Assembly: GCA_017510875.1 (NCBI GenBank)
Contig: JAFWLX010000084.1
Location: forward strand, 1-13,086
Direction: 5' to 3'
From: Atopobiaceae bacterium
Lineage (GTDB): Bacteria > Actinomycetota > Coriobacteriia > Coriobacteriales > Atopobiaceae
Length of the DNA stretch: 13,086 nucleotides
In this document: positions 5,763 through 12,028 of the stretch, piece by piece
Position numbering within the stretch: the stretch's first letter is position 1
Layout: each line of letters begins with the position of its first letter
Program-made: the position numbers and the translations under genes
The notes under the pieces: model-generated
Seen by the model: the letters and a program-made list of their open reading frames with translations, nothing else
The model's database searches: none
What the model was told of the DNA's origin: nothing

Positions 5763-6812
5763 ATGCGACAGGCACGGTTGGCATGGATTGGGGCGTTTGC
5801 CATAGCCTTAGCTACATTGGTGGTCCTTTCTGGATGTACGATTCCCTTTGTCAACGTTGAGGTTCCTGTCAACGTTCCCGAGGCCGAGGAGGTTGGTCAA
5901 GAGGCCTCTGACCTTGGCATACCCGTCGTCAAACTGCCCTTTGGCGTAAGCACATCGGTTGAGGAGGCGCGCCAGAAGGTTCTGAGTGGCAAGGCCTCGA
6001 CACTCGGCGAGGGCACGTTGGTGGTACCGGGCTACCTTACGGTAGGCGTGCGTACCCTCACCTCGTCGGCACCCATGTGCGTGCAGGGAGAAAACGGTAT
6101 TCTTTACGGTCTTGATGTCGACCTTGCTGCAGCGCTTGCAAGTGAGATGGGTCTTAAGGTGCGCTACGTTTCCGTAACGGACACCTCCCTTTTGGGAAGC
6201 GACTGTGACATCGTCATGGATACCGCCCCTGATACCTCTGGTCGTGTTGCCGTTGTGGGCAACTACGTGCAGACGGCATCCTCGTTCTTCTATCGTGGCG
6301 ATACAACCGTGCTCGTTCCCACCGATCTGGGCGGTAAGAGCGTTGGTCTCCAAAGCGGCTCGAACTCCGAGACGGTGCTCAATCGCACGGGGCTCATGAT
6401 GAGCCAACAGTCGTTCCCCAGCCTCAATGACGCTTTTGACGCGTTGGCGGCAGGACAGGTTGACTTTGTGCTGTGCGAAGCATATCCCGGTGCCTATCTG
6501 GCCACATTCCATCCCGGCGTCTCGTTTGCCGGTTCGCTCGAGCTGCCTGAGTATTACGGCGTTGGGGCCCTTTCTGCCAACTCCGAGCTGGTGGGTCAGC
6601 TGCAGGCAGCCTATGACGTGATTACGGCAAACGGAACCCTCGAGGACGTGCGCTCGCGCTGGGTGGGCTCCATGCCGGCGCTCTCCGAGTTCTCGCTTAT
6701 CCCAGACATTCCCGAGGGCGATTCTTCGGCGTCGCTGACCTCCCCAGACCAGGTGGGCGTTGGCTCGAACAATGGGTCGGGGGCAGGAGCTAACGCCATT
6801 ACAAGCATATAG
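5763..6812 (+). CDS. Solute-binding lipoprotein, family-3-like (amino-acid type)
   Basis: A 349-residue lipoprotein. The signal peptide has basic residues, a hydrophobic core (about 8-22) and the lipobox LSGC with Cys25 as the lipidation site, so the mature protein should be tethered to the outer face of the membrane. Residues about 90-305 resemble a periplasmic-binding-protein type 2 domain (SBP_bac_3): LTVGVRT, then YGLDVDLAAALASEMGL, the GGKSVGLQSGS hinge segment and DAFDALAAGQVDFVLCE. Such domains usually bind polar amino acids and feed an ABC importer. No permease or ATPase gene is adjacent, so it may work with a remote transporter or act as a sensor. About 65 residues between the lipobox and the domain, and a Ser/Gly-rich tail (about 325-349), are extra. 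The start is fixed by AAGGAGGT. The ligand cannot be inferred. Confidence 0.82.
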   Translation: MRQARLAWIGAFAIALATLVVLSGCTIPFVNVEVPVNVPEAEEVGQEASDLGIPVVKLPFGVSTSVEEARQKVLSGKASTLGEGTLVVPGYLTVGVRTLTSSAPMCVQGENGILYGLDVDLAAALASEMGLKVRYVSVTDTSLLGSDCDIVMDTAPDTSGRVAVVGNYVQTASSFFYRGDTTVLVPTDLGGKSVGLQSGSNSETVLNRTGLMMSQQSFPSLNDAFDALAAGQVDFVLCEAYPGAYLATFHPGVSFAGSLELPEYYGVGALSANSELVGQLQAAYDVITANGTLEDVRSRWVGSMPALSEFSLIPDIPEGDSSASLTSPDQVGVGSNNGSGAGANAITSI

Positions 6813-7007
6813 GGGCTTTTTGTAGAGCGCATGCACTTAGTTTGCCCGGTAACCGCTTGCCGAGAGGGTGACATGCGGTCTCTGCGGCAATCTACCGCTT
6901 GGCGAATAGGAATGGCACGCACCCGCGTTTGGGTATGTACTTGATACAAGGCATCAAAGCCTGTTTGGCTTCCAAGAACTGCACATACACGACGTAAGGA
7001 GGCATCG
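6813..7007 (+). promoter_or_regulatory. Structured leader of hpf
   Basis: 195 nt without a gene. A GGGGCTTTTT stretch follows the lipoprotein stop with only a 4-bp stem before it. A good hairpin is TTGCCGAGAG (6857-6866) with CTCT and CGGCAA (6880-6890, one bulged G). Two near-identical 12-mers, ACCGCTTGCCGA (6852-6863) and ACCGCTTGGCGA (6894-6905), overlap its 5' side and follow its 3' side. Further down are CTTG-ATA-CAAG (6940-6950) and AAGCC-TGTTT-GGCTT (6957-6971). The RBS AAGGAGG is at 6996-7002. I could not place a standard promoter. Confidence 0.45.
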
Positions 7008-7604
7008 ATGGTCGACATCAAAATCTCGGGACGCAAGCTCAACGTTACCGATGGGATGCGCGACAGGGTCAACGAGAAGATAGGCGAGGCCCTTCGGGTG
7101 TTTGAAGTTCAGCCAATGAGTTGCGACGTTGTTCTCAGGGTGGACAAGAATCCCTCCAACCCCGAGCGTAAGACCTGCGAGACCACCGTCTTTGTTCGTG
7201 ACAGCGTCGTGCGCGTTACGGCAAGCTCCACCGACATGTATAGTGCCATCGACGAGGCTGCCGATAAGGTAGAGCGCCAGCTGCGCAAGTATAAGACCAA
7301 GGTCATCGACAAGCACAAGCGTAACAGTCGCGGCATGGCACATCCCGAGCTCGAGGCCGTTACCGCCGAGAGCCTCAGCCAGCTTATCGAGCCCGCCGAG
7401 GAAGACGATCAGCTCGTGCGCGAGAAGGTCATCGAGCTGAAGCCCATGACCGAGGAAGAGGCTTTGGTTCAAACCGATCTTCTTGGCCATGACTTCTATG
7501 TTTTCGAAAATGCAACAACGGGTCTTATCAACGTAATTTACCACCGTCATAATGGTGGATACGGTATCATCAAGCCGCGTATCGAAAGCGAGGACGACGA
7601 GTAG
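7008..7604 (+). CDS. hpf: Ribosome hibernation-promoting factor, long form
   Basis: Binds the 30S subunit in the mRNA/tRNA channel and dimerises 70S ribosomes into inactive 100S particles in stationary phase or stress. The 198-residue length and two-domain build mark the long HPF type. The N-terminal S30AE domain spans about 1-98 (VDIKISGRKLNVTDGMRDRV at the start, basic helix KVERQLRKYKTKV). A charged linker follows. The C-terminal dimerisation domain spans about 136-193 and contains EALVQTDLLGHDFYVFENA and the GLINVIYHRHNGGYGIIKP strand pair. The acidic tail SEDDE is unremarkable. The start is fixed by AAGGAGG 5 nt upstream. It is followed after 24 nt by degV, rather than by secA, which is the neighbour in Bacillus and many actinobacteria. 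A structured leader precedes it, and the comF/ncRNA/lipoprotein block lies upstream. Confidence 0.95.
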   Translation: MVDIKISGRKLNVTDGMRDRVNEKIGEALRVFEVQPMSCDVVLRVDKNPSNPERKTCETTVFVRDSVVRVTASSTDMYSAIDEAADKVERQLRKYKTKVIDKHKRNSRGMAHPELEAVTAESLSQLIEPAEEDDQLVREKVIELKPMTEEEALVQTDLLGHDFYVFENATTGLINVIYHRHNGGYGIIKPRIESEDDE

Positions 7605-7606
7605 TC

Positions 7607-7624
7607 CTCTCAGAAGATTGAGAG
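7607..7624 (+). promoter_or_regulatory. Small hairpin overlapping the degV ribosome binding site
   Basis: CTCTC (7607-7611) can pair with GAGAG (7620-7624), with an 8-nt loop. GAGAG is also the only Shine-Dalgarno-like sequence before degV, 4 nt from the ATG. Pairing would lower degV translation unless ribosomes finishing hpf, whose stop is at 7602-7604, disrupt it. Confidence 0.35.
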
Positions 7625-7628
7625 AAAC

Positions 7629-8654
7629 ATGGAGCAGGACGTCATCACCAACGCCGCTTCCACAGACTACGATAATGCCCCGGCCGACGTGTCCAACGTT
7701 GGCCGGGCATATCACAGGAAGCGCAACTGCAAGATTATCGTCGATTCGCCGGCAGACTTATCAGCTGAGATCGCTTCGCGCTTGGGAGTGCGCGTCATTC
7801 CCTTCAGCTATGTGACGCCAGAGGGTGAGTTTGTGGACGACCTTTGGGAATCGCGTGACCCACACGAGTTTTACGAGTCAATGCGCAAGAACCCCGACAT
7901 GCGCATTACCACGGCAGCCGTCACCCCTGGCCGCTACATGGAGATCTTTGAGGAAGAGCTGGAAGATGGCCTGCCCATCCTTTACTTAGGGTTTACCGGG
8001 GGACTCTCTTCCTCCATCGACTCGGCGCGACAGGCTGCCGAGGCGGTTCAGGCCGCACATCCCGACACCAAGATCTACGTGCTCGACAACCTGTGCCCGT
8101 CCATGGCCGCCGAGCTTCTGGCTATAGAGGTAGTGCGCCAGGCTGCCGAGGGCTACACGGCCGAGGAGCTCTACCACTGGGCGTCCGACGCGCGCTACTT
8201 TGTGCAGGGATACTTTACGCTGGACAGCCTGCACTGGCTGGCCCTTGGCGGTCGCATTCCTCCAACCGCGGCCAATGTGGGCGGCAAGCTTGACATCAAG
8301 CCCGAGCTCACCTACGACCGTACCGGCGCCCTGTCGCTGCGCGGCATGTGCCGTGGCCGCAAGAAGGCCTTGCGTGCCATCCTGCAAGACTTCCGCGAGA
8401 ACTACGTGCACGATCCGTCTTTGCCCATAGGTATCGCCTCGGCTGACGCCGACAAGGATGCCGACTGGCTCGAGGCCCAGATTCGTCGTGAGAAGGGCTG
8501 CGAGGACGTGGTCATCATCCGTAGCAGCATCTCTCCAGTCATTGGCAGCCACGTGGGTCCCGGCATGATTGCCGTGGCCTTCTGGGGTACCGACCGCAGA
8601 GAAAAGCTCTCGCTCACCGACCGCATCGCTCGTAAGGTGCGCGGTGGCAAATAG
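7629..8654 (+). CDS. degV: DegV family protein (fatty-acid-binding, FakB-like)
   Basis: DegV/FakB proteins bind a fatty acid; FakB members present it to the kinase FakA for acyl-phosphate formation in phospholipid synthesis. The 341-residue product shows the family landmarks: IIVDSPADLS (36-45), TTAAVTPG (94-101) in the place of the usual T(S)QPS.G loop, GFTGGLSSSIDSAR (121-134), GGRIP (207-211), IKPEL (223-227) and SHVGPGMIAV (307-316). It is longer than the usual ~285 because about 34 polar residues precede the first strand; no better internal start exists. A weak GAGAG site lies 4 nt before the ATG, so the start is moderately sure. It is probably cotranscribed with hpf (24-nt gap). No fakA gene is in the window, so the specific FakB role is inferred only. 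Confidence 0.9.
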   Translation: MEQDVITNAASTDYDNAPADVSNVGRAYHRKRNCKIIVDSPADLSAEIASRLGVRVIPFSYVTPEGEFVDDLWESRDPHEFYESMRKNPDMRITTAAVTPGRYMEIFEEELEDGLPILYLGFTGGLSSSIDSARQAAEAVQAAHPDTKIYVLDNLCPSMAAELLAIEVVRQAAEGYTAEELYHWASDARYFVQGYFTLDSLHWLALGGRIPPTAANVGGKLDIKPELTYDRTGALSLRGMCRGRKKALRAILQDFRENYVHDPSLPIGIASADADKDADWLEAQIRREKGCEDVVIIRSSISPVIGSHVGPGMIAVAFWGTDRREKLSLTDRIARKVRGGK

Positions 8655-8686
8655 TTGTCGCACACGAACATAGGGAGCACGGTGGC

Positions 8687-9676
8687 ATGGCGCACAGCAT
8701 ACGCAAGGTTGCGTTTATTGGCACTGGCATAATGGGTGCCCCCATTGCGGGGCACCTGCTTGATGCCGGATACGCCCTAACGGTATACAATCGCACGCCG
8801 GAGAAGACGGATAGCCTGGTAGAGCGTGGTGCACACCGCGCTGCGAGCGCTGCGGAGGCAGCGCGCGACGCTGATGTGGTCTTCACCATGCTTGGCTATC
8901 CTACCGACGTAGAGGACGTGTACCTTGCAACCGACGGGCTCATCAGGGTTGCCAAGCGAGGCGCATGGCTTATTGACCTCACTACTAGCTCACCTCAGCT
9001 TGCGCGTGACATACACGATGCAGCCGAGGCATGGGACAAGCACGCGTTTGACTGCCCGGTGACCGGCGGCCAGCAGGGTGCCAAGCTGGGGACCCTTACG
9101 CTCATCGCGGGCATCTTGGAGAAGGACGCAGAGCCTGTGCGGCCTCTTCTCGATACCTTCTCGTCCAAGATCTTCTGGTTTGAGCAGGCTGGTGCAGGGC
9201 AGATAGCAAAGCTCTGCAACCAAGTGTCGCTGGCGGCAAGCCTGACGGGTGCTGCCGAGATGCTTGCTCTTGCCGAGCAGGCGGGGCTCTCGCCCCAGCT
9301 GGTGGCCCAGATGGTGGGGGAGGGCATGGGAGGCTCGGCGCAGCTCTCCCGTGTGGCGCCCCTGGCTCTTGAGGGCGACTGGCGCCCGGGCTTTCTGGCC
9401 GAGCACCTGCGCAAAGACCTTGCGCTCGCTCTGGAAGCAGCCGACGACCTGCAGCTAACGCTTCCCGTTACCGAGACGTCCTTTAACTTGGTGGACATGC
9501 TTTGCCGTGTGGGCGGCTCAAGAAAGGGCACGCAGGCGCTTGCCCTGCTGTATACCGACGAGCCCACCAGCACTGCAGCCGGCCTTGACTGGTCGCTCGC
9601 CGACGGTGACCAGCAGGACGAGATACCCCCAAGCCCTGCTCGTCAGCGCTACTTTACCGGCACAAAAGATCTGTAG
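8687..9676 (+). CDS. NAD(P)-dependent beta-hydroxyacid dehydrogenase family oxidoreductase
   Basis: Member of the 3-hydroxyisobutyrate / tartronate-semialdehyde / 6-phosphogluconate dehydrogenase superfamily, which oxidises or reduces small beta-hydroxy acids with NAD(P). The N-terminal Rossmann motif is FIGTGIMGAPIAGHL (10-24, GxGxxG at 12-17). The substrate loop is DCPVTGGQQGAKLGTL (122-137), and the catalytic helix is AGAGQIAKLCNQ with Lys175 and Asn178. The all-helical C-terminal domain contains LRKDLALALE. At 329 residues it exceeds the usual ~290-300; about 40 hydrophilic residues are added at the C-terminus after a normal-looking end. Asn36-Arg37 (YNRT) after the second strand suggests an NADP-type preference, but this is weak. 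The start at 8687 is preceded by GGGAG 9 nt upstream. The actual substrate is not deducible; the gap to degV is 32 nt. Confidence 0.88.
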   Translation: MAHSIRKVAFIGTGIMGAPIAGHLLDAGYALTVYNRTPEKTDSLVERGAHRAASAAEAARDADVVFTMLGYPTDVEDVYLATDGLIRVAKRGAWLIDLTTSSPQLARDIHDAAEAWDKHAFDCPVTGGQQGAKLGTLTLIAGILEKDAEPVRPLLDTFSSKIFWFEQAGAGQIAKLCNQVSLAASLTGAAEMLALAEQAGLSPQLVAQMVGEGMGGSAQLSRVAPLALEGDWRPGFLAEHLRKDLALALEAADDLQLTLPVTETSFNLVDMLCRVGGSRKGTQALALLYTDEPTSTAAGLDWSLADGDQQDEIPPSPARQRYFTGTKDL

Positions 9677-9712
9677 GCACAAGTAGCCCCATATCACTCA
9701 CGTCATGAACCC

Positions 9713-9738
9713 GCGCGGCAGGCGCAACTATGCCGCGC
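9713..9738 (+). repeat. GC-rich hairpin before the NYN gene
   Basis: GCGCGGCA (9713-9720) and TGCCGCGC (9731-9738) form a perfect 8-bp stem with a 10-nt loop, 22 nt before the NYN-gene ATG. It is followed by AAAGAAAGGAACC, not by a T run. A 5'-UTR structure is more likely than a terminator on the plus strand. The loop and 3' arm contain the alternative ATG at 9730. Confidence 0.5.
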
Positions 9739-9759
9739 AAAGAAAGGAACCAATACCGT

Positions 9760-10536
9760 ATGAACGAAGCTACCCAGAGTTCGATGGCGGTTCTCATCGA
9801 CTACGAGAATCTTGCCCTCGGAACCGGGAGGCGTAAGCGCAACGGCCATCAGGAGGTTGGTCCGACCCCTGATGTGAAGCGCATCCTAGAACGCCTTGTT
9901 GACAAGGGGCGCATTACGGCCAAGCGCGCATATTGCGACTGGCAGCGCTTCTCAGATGCCATAACTCCTCTGCACGAGCTGGGGGTCGAGCTTATCGAGA
10001 TTCCCGATCGTTCCTATACCGGAAAGAACTCAGCTGATATTCGCCTGGCGGTCGACGCCATGGAGATATGCCTCACCAAAGACCACATAGACACCTTTGC
10101 CATCTTATCGGGCGACTCTGACTTCTCGCCTCTGGTGTCCAAGCTCAAAGAGTTTGGAAAGACGGTCATTGGCGTGGGCATGCAGGCAGCCACTAGCTCG
10201 CTGCTCGTTGAGGTGTGCGACGAGTTCATCTTCTACGAGGACATTGTGAGCGCAGGCGGCATCCCATCGTTTGAGGGCAAGGTGGGGCAGGACAAGTATC
10301 CCTGCTATCGTCTTCTGTTTGAGACCATCGACGCGTTGCAGGGCGAGAATGACACCTCGATTCTGGCCTCGCGCCTTAAGGACACTATGAAACGCAAGCG
10401 TCCTCAGTTTACCGAGCGCACATATGGCTATCGTTCGTTTACTATGCTATTGCGCGAAGCTGCAAAGCTTGGCTTTATTGACATTCACCAGGATCCCAGA
10501 AGCGGAACCGTTATGGTTGACGGATTCTCGGAGTGA
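9760..10536 (+). CDS. NYN-domain (PIN-like) protein with C-terminal OST-HTH/LOTUS-like domain
   Basis: Predicted RNA-acting protein of the LabA/DUF88 type; NYN domains are PIN-like nucleases that need Mg2+ or Mn2+. Acidic residues expected at the active site are visible: LIDYENL (Asp14, Asn17), SADIRLAVDAM (Asp93, Asp99) and LSGDSDFSPLV (Asp119, Asp121). Residues about 168-255 (YPCYRLLFETIDAL ... YGYRSFTMLLREAAKLGFI ... GTVMVDG) look like an OST-HTH/LOTUS winged-helix module, which binds RNA in other proteins. The start at 9760 is chosen because AAAGGAA lies 10 nt upstream; an in-frame ATG at 9730 lies in the hairpin without a site. It probably heads the downstream operon, with 17-nt, 1-nt and 10-nt gaps. 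Whether it cleaves or only binds RNA is not shown by sequence. Confidence 0.85.
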   Translation: MNEATQSSMAVLIDYENLALGTGRRKRNGHQEVGPTPDVKRILERLVDKGRITAKRAYCDWQRFSDAITPLHELGVELIEIPDRSYTGKNSADIRLAVDAMEICLTKDHIDTFAILSGDSDFSPLVSKLKEFGKTVIGVGMQAATSSLLVEVCDEFIFYEDIVSAGGIPSFEGKVGQDKYPCYRLLFETIDALQGENDTSILASRLKDTMKRKRPQFTERTYGYRSFTMLLREAAKLGFIDIHQDPRSGTVMVDGFSE

Positions 10537-10553
10537 TAGAAAGAGGTTCCACC

Positions 10554-11132
10554 ATGGCAGAAGTAATCGTTGAAACGCCGAGCGTTGACAACCTTGTGGG
10601 TGCCCTCACAGGAGCACGTCGCCGCTCTCGTCAGGAGGCCGCGCACCAGCTTGCCCTGATGGCGCACCAAGATGCGCATCAGCTGCTTCCCTATGTGGAC
10701 GAGCTGGTGGATGCGCTGTATCGTCCCGAGGCTCAGACGCGCTGGGAGGTCTTTGATGCCTTGGGCGAGCTGTGCCTGATCGATCCCGAGGCAGTGGCCA
10801 AGGGTTACGACGGGGCCGAGGCCTCGCTGTTTGACGAGGGCTCGGCAACGGTGCGCCTTGCGGCGTTCCGTTTTCTGTGTCGCCTAGGGGCCTCGTCTCC
10901 TGCGCGCTCCGATGCATCGTGGCCTCTGCTTGACGAGGCCATACAGTGCTACCACGGCGATCCCGAGTATCACGACATGCTGCTGGCGCTGCTTGAGTTT
11001 GCGCGCGGCGACCTCTCGGAAAACACCCGCGATGCCCTGATTGCACGAATCTCGTTTGACACCACTAACAGCCAAGCCTACATCAAGGCCTTCTCAACGC
11101 AGATTGTCGCCGCGGCCAAGGGTGGCGAGTAA
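10554..11132 (+). CDS. HEAT-repeat-like helical protein
   Basis: A 192-residue, almost wholly alpha-helical protein without signal peptide or membrane segment, so probably cytoplasmic. Repeated helix pairs of about 35-45 residues are suggested: LVGALTGARRRSRQEAAHQL, VDALYRPEAQTRWEVFDALG, DEGSATVRLAAFRFLCRLGA and DMLLALLEFARGDLSENTR. This resembles HEAT/armadillo scaffolds that bind proteins or nucleic acids. No catalytic motif is visible. The start at 10554 follows AAGAGG with a 7-nt spacer; a GTG at 10533 overlapping the NYN stop lacks a site. It sits between a putative RNA-acting protein and a membrane protein, in an operon with both. I do not recognise a named family, so function is open. 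Confidence 0.75.
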   Translation: MAEVIVETPSVDNLVGALTGARRRSRQEAAHQLALMAHQDAHQLLPYVDELVDALYRPEAQTRWEVFDALGELCLIDPEAVAKGYDGAEASLFDEGSATVRLAAFRFLCRLGASSPARSDASWPLLDEAIQCYHGDPEYHDMLLALLEFARGDLSENTRDALIARISFDTTNSQAYIKAFSTQIVAAAKGGE

Positions 11133-11133
11133 T

Positions 11134-12018
11134 ATGGCACGTAAGACAGGCGGTACGCCACGCACTGCTACGGTGCGGCAGGGAGGCGGATCTGCCTTTG
11201 GAGTGTTTTTGCTCTGTGTGCTCATAGCTCTGGTTGCGGCAATGGGCGGCTTTTTTGTGGGCCATTTTATGCTGCTGAGCAGGGCAGCCTTTGGACAGCT
11301 TACCAACAAGACCAGCATATCCGAGAAGCAGTTGGACAAAGTGGTGGGCACCTATCGCTATAAGGGCAAAACTTACGACATAACCGCACGTGAGGCCATT
11401 GCGCAAGAAAGCTCGCTTGACTCCATGCGCAACGATGACGGCAGCTACCGAATGCCCTCAACCGAGAGCGTAATCTCGGCTGCGCGCACGGCGGTGCTTA
11501 TGCGCGAGGTCGAGGAGCGTGGGATCAGTGCGAGCGACGACGAGGTTGCATCGTTCGCCTCGCAGACCTTTGGAACGAGCGACATGCAAGACCTGGCTCG
11601 CATGTACGGTATGGACGAGGATACTGTGCGCGACCGGGTAAGAGAGTCTACTTGCATCGCAAAGCTGCGTCAGGAGGTGGCTCCCGCTGCCCAGCAGCCA
11701 CCCGCCGAGCCTGTGGCACCCGAAGATGGCGACCCTGAGGCCGCTACTGCCGACTACGCAAACTACATCATTGCTCTGGCTGGCTCCGAGTGGGATGCCA
11801 CCAATGGCATCTGGGTTGAGGGCGGACCGTTTGCCACCGCCCTCAAGGAGTACAACGTGAGCGCAACGTCGGCAACCTATGCGGCGGCGCAGACGGCATA
11901 CAACGTTGCCTACCAGCAGTACAGCGCAGACATTACCGGCTCTGCCGACGCATGGACCGCATACGTGAATGACATTCTGTGCAAGGCAAGCATCGCGGCG
12001 TCCACGCTCGCGTCGTAG
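11134..12018 (+). CDS. Membrane-anchored extracytoplasmic protein with SurA-N-like domain
   Basis: A 294-residue protein with a basic N-terminus (MARKTGGTPRTATVRQ), one strong membrane segment (about 21-47) and an exported C-terminal part: a single-pass anchor with the bulk outside the cytoplasm. Residues about 80-182 (ESVISAARTAVLMREVEERG, ISASDDEVASFA, MYGMDEDTVRDRVRE) look like the N-terminal chaperone domain of SurA/PrsA/trigger-factor-like proteins. A Pro/Glu-rich linker (about 183-205) and a helical tail rich in Ala, Tyr and Thr follow. No parvulin-type isomerase domain is seen, so it may be a chaperone or have diverged. The start at 11134 overlaps no other gene and lies 1 nt after the upstream stop, with AAGGGTGG upstream. 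It is translationally linked to the HEAT-like gene. Confidence 0.78.
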   Translation: MARKTGGTPRTATVRQGGGSAFGVFLLCVLIALVAAMGGFFVGHFMLLSRAAFGQLTNKTSISEKQLDKVVGTYRYKGKTYDITAREAIAQESSLDSMRNDDGSYRMPSTESVISAARTAVLMREVEERGISASDDEVASFASQTFGTSDMQDLARMYGMDEDTVRDRVRESTCIAKLRQEVAPAAQQPPAEPVAPEDGDPEAATADYANYIIALAGSEWDATNGIWVEGGPFATALKEYNVSATSATYAAAQTAYNVAYQQYSADITGSADAWTAYVNDILCKASIAASTLAS

Positions 12019-12021
12019 GGG
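12017..12021 (+). promoter_or_regulatory. Ribosome binding site deciding the TTG start of the fusion gene
   Basis: AGGGG overlaps the preceding gene's stop and lies 7 nt before TTG at 12029, a normal spacing. The in-frame GTG at 12035 is 13 nt away. TTG is therefore preferred, giving an N-terminus of MDVIVSACLLG that matches the usual DUF523 beginning. Confidence 0.55.
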
Positions 12022-12028
12022 TGCCGGC

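Noticed and set aside
6803..6821. Possible intrinsic terminator after the lipoprotein gene (AAGC ... GCTTTTT)
   Set aside because: The stem is only 4 bp, too weak to call despite the T run.
5808..6836. Minus-strand open frame of 342 codons opposite the lipoprotein gene
   Set aside because: The plus strand has a lipobox, a binding domain and a perfect ribosome binding site; the antisense frame has none.
6927..6936. GTTT directly followed by GGGTAT, resembling sigma-B/F elements upstream of hpf
   Set aside because: The two boxes abut, whereas a real promoter needs about 13-15 bp between them, and no second GTTT lies at the right distance.
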